A DNA stretch of 24,668 bases, taken from positions 1-24,668 of the forward strand of contig LPNZ01006750.1 in NCBI GenBank assembly GCA_001655205.1, read 5' to 3'. Shown piece after piece: positions 20,633 through 24,668 of this stretch. The DNA is from Lenisia limosa (taxonomy: Eukaryota; Breviatea). Numbering within the stretch: position 1 is the first letter of the stretch; each line of letters opens with the position of its first letter. Under the pieces are notes generated by a model. It searched no databases, had not been told where the DNA came from, and saw nothing but the letters and a program-made list of their open reading frames with translations. The translations under genes were made by a program, and so were the position numbers.

Positions 20633-21227
20633 TGGTGACTAAATAGGAAGAATTACAACATTGTTTGATTTCAAGTAATAAGATTCGTATTAAATTTTTA
20701 AATAAAAATATAATCAAATTAAACAATAAAATATTGAAATCCTGTGAAGTGAAAATCAGTTCCCTGTTCAATCTAATATTTATATATTATTAAACTGGGG
20801 GTCCGTCTATCCGATCTATCCTGGTTCGGTATTCACTTTTGCTGCGTCACGATTCGACGGTCTGATGGTCTGATTGGGATTTCAGAATTTCAGAAACACT
20901 CTATTCCTCGTTGACTTCTTGACTCCTCGGCTTCGCCACCAATTCGCCACCCCACATTGACCCTGCTGTGAATCTCTGGTGATTCGTGAAACAGAACTTG
21001 TACCCATCACATTTGCATCACATCATCATCATCACATTCGCACAACATTCGCAACTATTGCTCTCTTGCTCATCTCCTATCGTAAAATCGTGAAAGATAA
21101 AGACAAAAAAAGACAAATATATCTAAAAAAACATAAAAGCAGCTTTACAAAATACAAAGCAATATTGAAGCAACACTAAAACAGTTGGACAATAAAGGTA
21201 GAAAGGTATGTAATATATGGCAAACAC
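20633..21227 (-). other. Intergenic region upstream of IFT80
   Basis: AT-rich, with a CAT-repeat patch near 21017-21035 and no supported gene. It separates the stop of the right-hand gene (21228) from the IFT80 start and should contain the IFT80 promoter. Confidence 0.5.
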
Positions 21228-23235
21228 TTATAAAGAGACTGTTTTGTTATCAGTGATGAAACGATAAAGGAGTTGCTTTGCGCTTTCGACATAACCCTGT
21301 AGATATGAGAAGTGTTATGAAATGGGTGCGACTCACATTTGTGTGGTCAAGACTCATTGAAAATCTCATTTGGATGAAGTGACGCAGATGTTTCACAATT
21401 TTGTGACCTTCTCCATCCAGTTGGTACCACAGTTCAACTACTCAACGTCAAGACGAAGCAGTTATGATTTTGGTCCTTGAGATTTCGGTTCGACTGTTCA
21501 TGATCCATTCTCTTACCTTTCTCGTCACCGCAGATAACCATACTTGTATTCTGTCTCGCTGTTGATTCCTTGTTCTAATGTATGAAAAAGGAGCTAACAG
21601 CGAACATGGTAAAAAAAACCTTACAATAAAGATGGCAACAATGTTCTCTTTCAGTCGGTTCAAATTGTAAGGCATAATTGTTGCATCCTAATTGGTCAGG
21701 TCACGACAAAGTGACAAAAAGTACCCTATCCGAAATTGATGTCGAAGCCATGGATATCGGTTTTGGTTTTGCAATAATATGCACTTCAGCACCAATAGCT
21801 CTGTTTTCCTCTCACATACCTTCAGATAAATAGCAATATCACGCTTTTTTGTGACAGTTGAAGTGGCTTGAGAGCCGAATACTAAAACATGATCCCAAAG
21901 AATTCACGTTAGATTATCTTGCTCCCCTCCAGCCCACATAAGACATTTTTGCCTTCAACTTGAGGGGGAAGTAAAAGAGGAAATGCAGCTGACAATTTGT
22001 CCAATCGGATCGTTTTAGTTGATTTGATCTTAAACAGTAATAGGCTTTAATTTAACAAACAGTGGCTTCAATTTCGTGGCTAAAGCGAGGTGGCATACAC
22101 GGAAGGCTGGAAGCATCTTCGCTCCGCATATTCACCTGTCGTCTCTAGACAATAACTACATTCTTGGCGGAACTCCAAACGCCAAGCTAACATTTTCATG
22201 GCGGAAGATGCTAAGTAGAACAGCGGTACGCGGAACGCTTGTATCAGTGCTGTTGGGAGCAATATATGGTTTGGAGAAATGAAGAACTGTCTGGTTCATT
22301 CCCTGGAAACGTAAACGGGCCATGAAGTACGTCAACATCGCATTGCGTGATATAATTTTCCGATTATCACATCCTATCACCTGCCCCCGCCTACTGGTGA
22401 ACTTGCTTTCACATGTCCCATCTAAACCATGAAAAATGTCCAGCAATAATTACCATTGTATGCTGGTGAGGCATACAGAAAGCTGTGTGCAAAGAGTTGT
22501 AAGGCGAATGATTGTGTGAATTAAAACCTATAACCCAATATATCTTATAAGCGTGATGAGTTGGACAGCTTCGGTAAGATAGAGCATTGTTTTAGATTTA
22601 TCATCTCTTGACATATCATTTTTGTAGTACGATATTACTAAATATGTAGAAATGAAAAAAATAAAGCGGTTCATTAAGTTTATAAGAGATATTATTTCTA
22701 GTCTTATAATATTTCAATCACAGACCAACTTACTTTTTGTTTTTTGACAGTGTCAACAATGTAGTCCAAATTCTGTGTCGATACTTCACGAGGAACCTAG
22801 AAGTCAAAATTTACAATAGTTTTTAAACGTTCTGAGATAATCAAGACATACTAGGAGGGTGTCATAGTACTTGCTGCTCGATCTCCTGGCAGCTTTGTCC
22901 AGCTTGAAGTGTAAAATGAACTGTGTTGGACTGGTAACTCAAACCCCGCTCACATTGACCCAATGGGTGGTATATGAAGAGGCCAGAATGACTGAAAGTA
23001 GCAACACCTGTTGGTCGGCATCTTGGAAGTTGTGTTCGATACTGTAGAGGCTTTCAGGCAAGCCGGAGTCAATGTACTCAATCTTCGTTGCAGTGGGAAA
23101 TTGTAAAATTAAGTTCGTTAAGGCATTGCCTGTTGTTGAGGCCAATTGGTGGTGGCGTTGAGGTGTATCATAAAGATGGGTTGCAATTTGATTTTGTGCC
23201 TGTCTCTCCGATTCAGGTGAACTGGAATGTGAGTG
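21228..23235 (-). CDS. Unassigned exons, possibly the C-terminal part of the DEAH-helicase gene
   Basis: I do not recognise the product. Minus-strand exons chain in phase: about 23225-22993 (SPESERQAQNQIATHL, then FPTATKIEYIDSGLPESLYS), about 22946-22875 (VHFTLQAGQSCQEIEQQ), 22797-22736 (VPREVSTQNLDYIVDTVKKQ), about 22032-21935 (IRLDKLSAAFPLLLPPQVEG, then KNVL), about 21882-21822 (LFGSQATSTVTKKRDIAIYL), about 21685-21623 (YNLNRLKENIVAIFI), about 21577-21524 (ARQNTSMVICGDEK), about 21410-21345 (HKIVKHLRHFIQMRFSM) and 21285-21228 (YVESAKQLLYRFITDN, stop). KNVLLFGS looks like a beta strand plus GS loop, as in nucleotidyltransferase-like or Rossmann-like folds. The 860-base intron 21886-22735 holds dispersed-repeat copy B. 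A donor at about 23317 would join in phase to an acceptor near 23231, so this may be one gene with the helicase. One exon around 21800-21730 is unresolved. Confidence 0.5.
22458..22580 (+). repeat. Dispersed intronic element, copy B (antisense to its host gene)
   Basis: It starts GTATGCTGGTGAGGC and matches copy A (10559-10640) over about 65 bases. After a 44-base insertion it matches again at AGCTTCGG (22567). It lies within a long intron of the minus-strand gene. Confidence 0.85.
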
Positions 23236-23309
23236 CTGAATGTAAAGTCACTCAAACCAACATGATCCGTCTTTCCTGGTTGTCAACACCACAGTATCCA
23301 ACATCGTCT

Positions 23310-24500
23310 TCGGCATCCATGTCTTCATCTTCATCATCTGACCCGCTGACAATATTGAGGTAGGCTTTTTCACTAAAAAATCAGAAGCACATGGAACTAT
23401 CCCCAGGATATTGTAACCCATCCCACAAGTTAGCCTCTTCATCTTCCTCATATACTGTGCGAGCGCTCTTTTGTCGGGGATCCTTGTAATGCGGCTTTCT
23501 GTGGATAGAACGCTGAAAGGTTACTTCAAAGTGTTGTCACTCATACGTTGTACTCATGTAGGCTGCTTTCGATTTGTCGAACAGTGTCATCAATTTCAGT
23601 GAACCAGAACAGAGACAACCACTTGTCTTCGCACCATTGTGTTTCCTATCAGGTGAAAAATGGAAAAGGGTACACAATGCATGCTGCACCCAGACTCTTA
23701 AATATGAGAACGCTCTCAATACACCACCCACCTCTTCAAGACTTGCGTTGGGATTCTTTCTTCTCCAATCCTTCCAAACCGTATAGGCGTGAGCACCCGC
23801 AAGTGTGTCACTAAACGCTCAGTACATAAAAATACCAACCTAAAAGAGAATAAACCAACACTTCCATACCTTCTACTCGACACCTTTTGTGAGTACTCCT
23901 GATTGGTCGTGAAGCTTTCAATTGGCTTGGAGGGTGTCATTTTGATTGGTGATCTGCCCCGAGAAAGCACGGCAGCAATTGGGATTCCCTCCTTTAGCAA
24001 ACCAAAGGCAAAGCACTTACACAAGAAGCTGGCTACAGGGGTGATCGCTCATAACAAAAGAGTGTAATCACAAATGAAGGATTGGCAAAAAACACCGCTT
24101 CATGTTAACCCTTTACCAGCATTAACAGTCAGGGGTAGTGAAGATGCCATTTTTCCAAAGTCTGTCAGAGTCATTGTCCCTTCCATACCACCGTCATCAG
24201 AAATGCCGACTGCTGGATACTCATGGGGTATTGAGATCATTCCTGTATAGTAAGATACTTTAGCGAGCAGCGTGGGCTGACACTTTGGTTTGAAAAGACA
24301 AGCATTATAGTACAATAAAAAGTATTACATCTTTATGTGTTCAAAGTTGAAGCCTTATTGGGAATCCTTTCAAACCAGCATTGACAAGGACCTGTTTCGC
24401 AGAATTTAGGGCACTTAGGCTTGGTTCAGCTGGGCAGTAGTTCAAAAACTCGGGAATGGAAATATTGAAGTGGAGAAGACGAAGGATTACCTGTTGGACG
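23310..24500 (-). CDS. DEAH-box RNA helicase, winged-helix and HA2 domains (5' partial)
   Basis: DEAH helicases remodel RNA using RecA1, RecA2, winged-helix, HA2 and usually OB domains. The RecA domains lie right of the window. Minus-strand exons: 24500 to about 24372 (VILRLLHFNISIPEFLNY, then SLSALNSAKQVLVNA; winged helix), about 24246-24112 (GTMTLTDFGKMASSLPLTVN; the LT-x-G start of HA2), about 24022-23873 (FAFGLLKEGIPIAAVLSRG), about 23812-23728 (LAGAHAYTVWKDWRR), about 23652-23553 (WCEDKWLSLFWFTEIDDTVR), about 23515-23440 (HRKPHYKDPRQKSARTVYEE) and about 23376-23317 (IVSGSDDEDEDMDAEDD). All are canonical HA2 blocks in order. Where the OB fold should begin there is an acidic linker instead, and I see no OB signature in the exons that follow. 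Which DEAH subfamily cannot be told without the RecA motifs. Confidence 0.8.
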
Positions 24501-24550
24501 GTCAAGAAAACCCTATACTTGGGTATAGTGGGCAATAAAAGAAATAAAAA

Positions 24551-24600
24551 CTACTATATATCATATCATGATATATGATATACTATATAGCATATCACAC
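24551..24600. repeat. AT-rich palindromic patch in helicase intron
   Basis: Arms TATATCAT (24557-24564) and ATGATATA (24575-24582) flank a ten-base spacer. Similar ATATCATAT strings recur at about 55-72, 16160-16180 and 16308-16325. Confidence 0.6.
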
Positions 24601-24668
24601 CGTCCATATATCTGTGAATTTTCCTCTATCTGTGAAAAAAAGCCAACTGAACATTTTCCTTGATAGAA

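Noticed and set aside
20633-21000. RFX X-box upstream of IFT80
   Set aside because: No sequence close to the paired half-sites of the X-box was found by eye; ciliary control by RFX is not supported here.
20979-21179. Open frame with a run of His codons
   Set aside because: It comes from a CAT microsatellite and low-complexity Lys-rich sequence, with no splice context or recognisable domain.
22076-22446. Overlapping open frames on both strands near 22100-22440
   Set aside because: They lie inside a long intron of the minus-strand gene, show no domain or codon signal, and sit beside a dispersed repeat. No transposase or reverse-transcriptase motif was found.
6580-24040. Match of about 14 bases (GGCTGGCTACAGGG-like) at 6588 and 24028
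   Set aside because: Both copies are coding or splice-adjacent in unrelated genes, and the match does not extend, so chance is enough.
15754-24668. An operon-like functional cluster of the four minus-strand genes
   Set aside because: Each gene has its own intergenic spacer and the products (ciliary transport, N-terminal acetylation, RNA helicase) share no pathway. Same-strand order alone is weak evidence.
1-24668. CRISPR arrays, insertion sequences, phage or bacterial operon features
   Set aside because: The window is plainly spliced eukaryotic DNA; no spaced direct repeats or transposase genes were seen.

Overview
This is an intron-dense eukaryotic nuclear segment from a draft assembly. 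The only identity clue is functional. IFT80 (an intraflagellar-transport subunit) implies an organism that builds cilia or flagella. All other recognisable genes are general eukaryotic families, so I do not assign a lineage. Nearly every CDS is cut into exons of about 45-250 bases by GT-AG introns, some as short as 36 bases (477-512) and possibly 30. Intergenic distances are a few hundred bases. Ten runs of N (926-1019, 1785-1843, 3235-3329, 5915-6011, 8309-8385, 12772-12894, 16596-16678, 17630-17708, 18255-18280, 19200-19283) are assembly gaps. Six of them touch, or lie within 20 bases of, a G or C homopolymer of 11-14 bases.

Layout, left to right. (1) + strand, left edge to 6421: a multi-repeat gelsolin/villin-family protein with acidic linkers, 5' end outside the window. 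(2) - strand, 7561 to 6534: a complete 174-residue OsmC-family thiol peroxidase with a mitochondrial-type presequence. It is convergent with gelsolin, with only 112 bases between the stops. (3) + strand, about 8387 to 9446: a two-pass membrane protein of the TMEM230/TMEM134 family, 5' end lost in a gap. (4) + strand, 10234 to 12371: a complete 11-exon, 316-residue two-RRM protein most like the RBMS/MSSP group. (5) - strand, about 15402 to 13137: an NAA40-like N-alpha-acetyltransferase with a long Ser/Thr-Pro-rich C-terminal extension. (6) - strand, 20632 to 15754: IFT80, about 22 exons. (7) - strand, right edge to 21228: the winged-helix/HA2 part of a DEAH-box RNA helicase. It is followed, possibly in the same gene, by exons I could not assign.

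The gene models come from joining exons by splice-site phase. The OsmC and RBMS-like models close exactly, with total length divisible by three and every junction phase-consistent. The gelsolin, NAA40, IFT80 and helicase models are partial because of gaps, probable one-base homopolymer errors, or unresolved small exons. The genes do not form one pathway. This looks like an ordinary compact gene neighbourhood.

The most unusual signals are in the introns. A dispersed element begins exactly at a 5' splice site (10559) and recurs antisense in another gene's intron (22458). An 18-mer is shared by introns of two unrelated genes, in one case ending directly at a gap and in the other a few bases before one. 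Several 3' splice sites are preceded by pure poly-C tracts. There are also tandem and hairpin elements inside introns. Together these are compatible with introner-like (intron-spreading) elements, which I offer as inference only.
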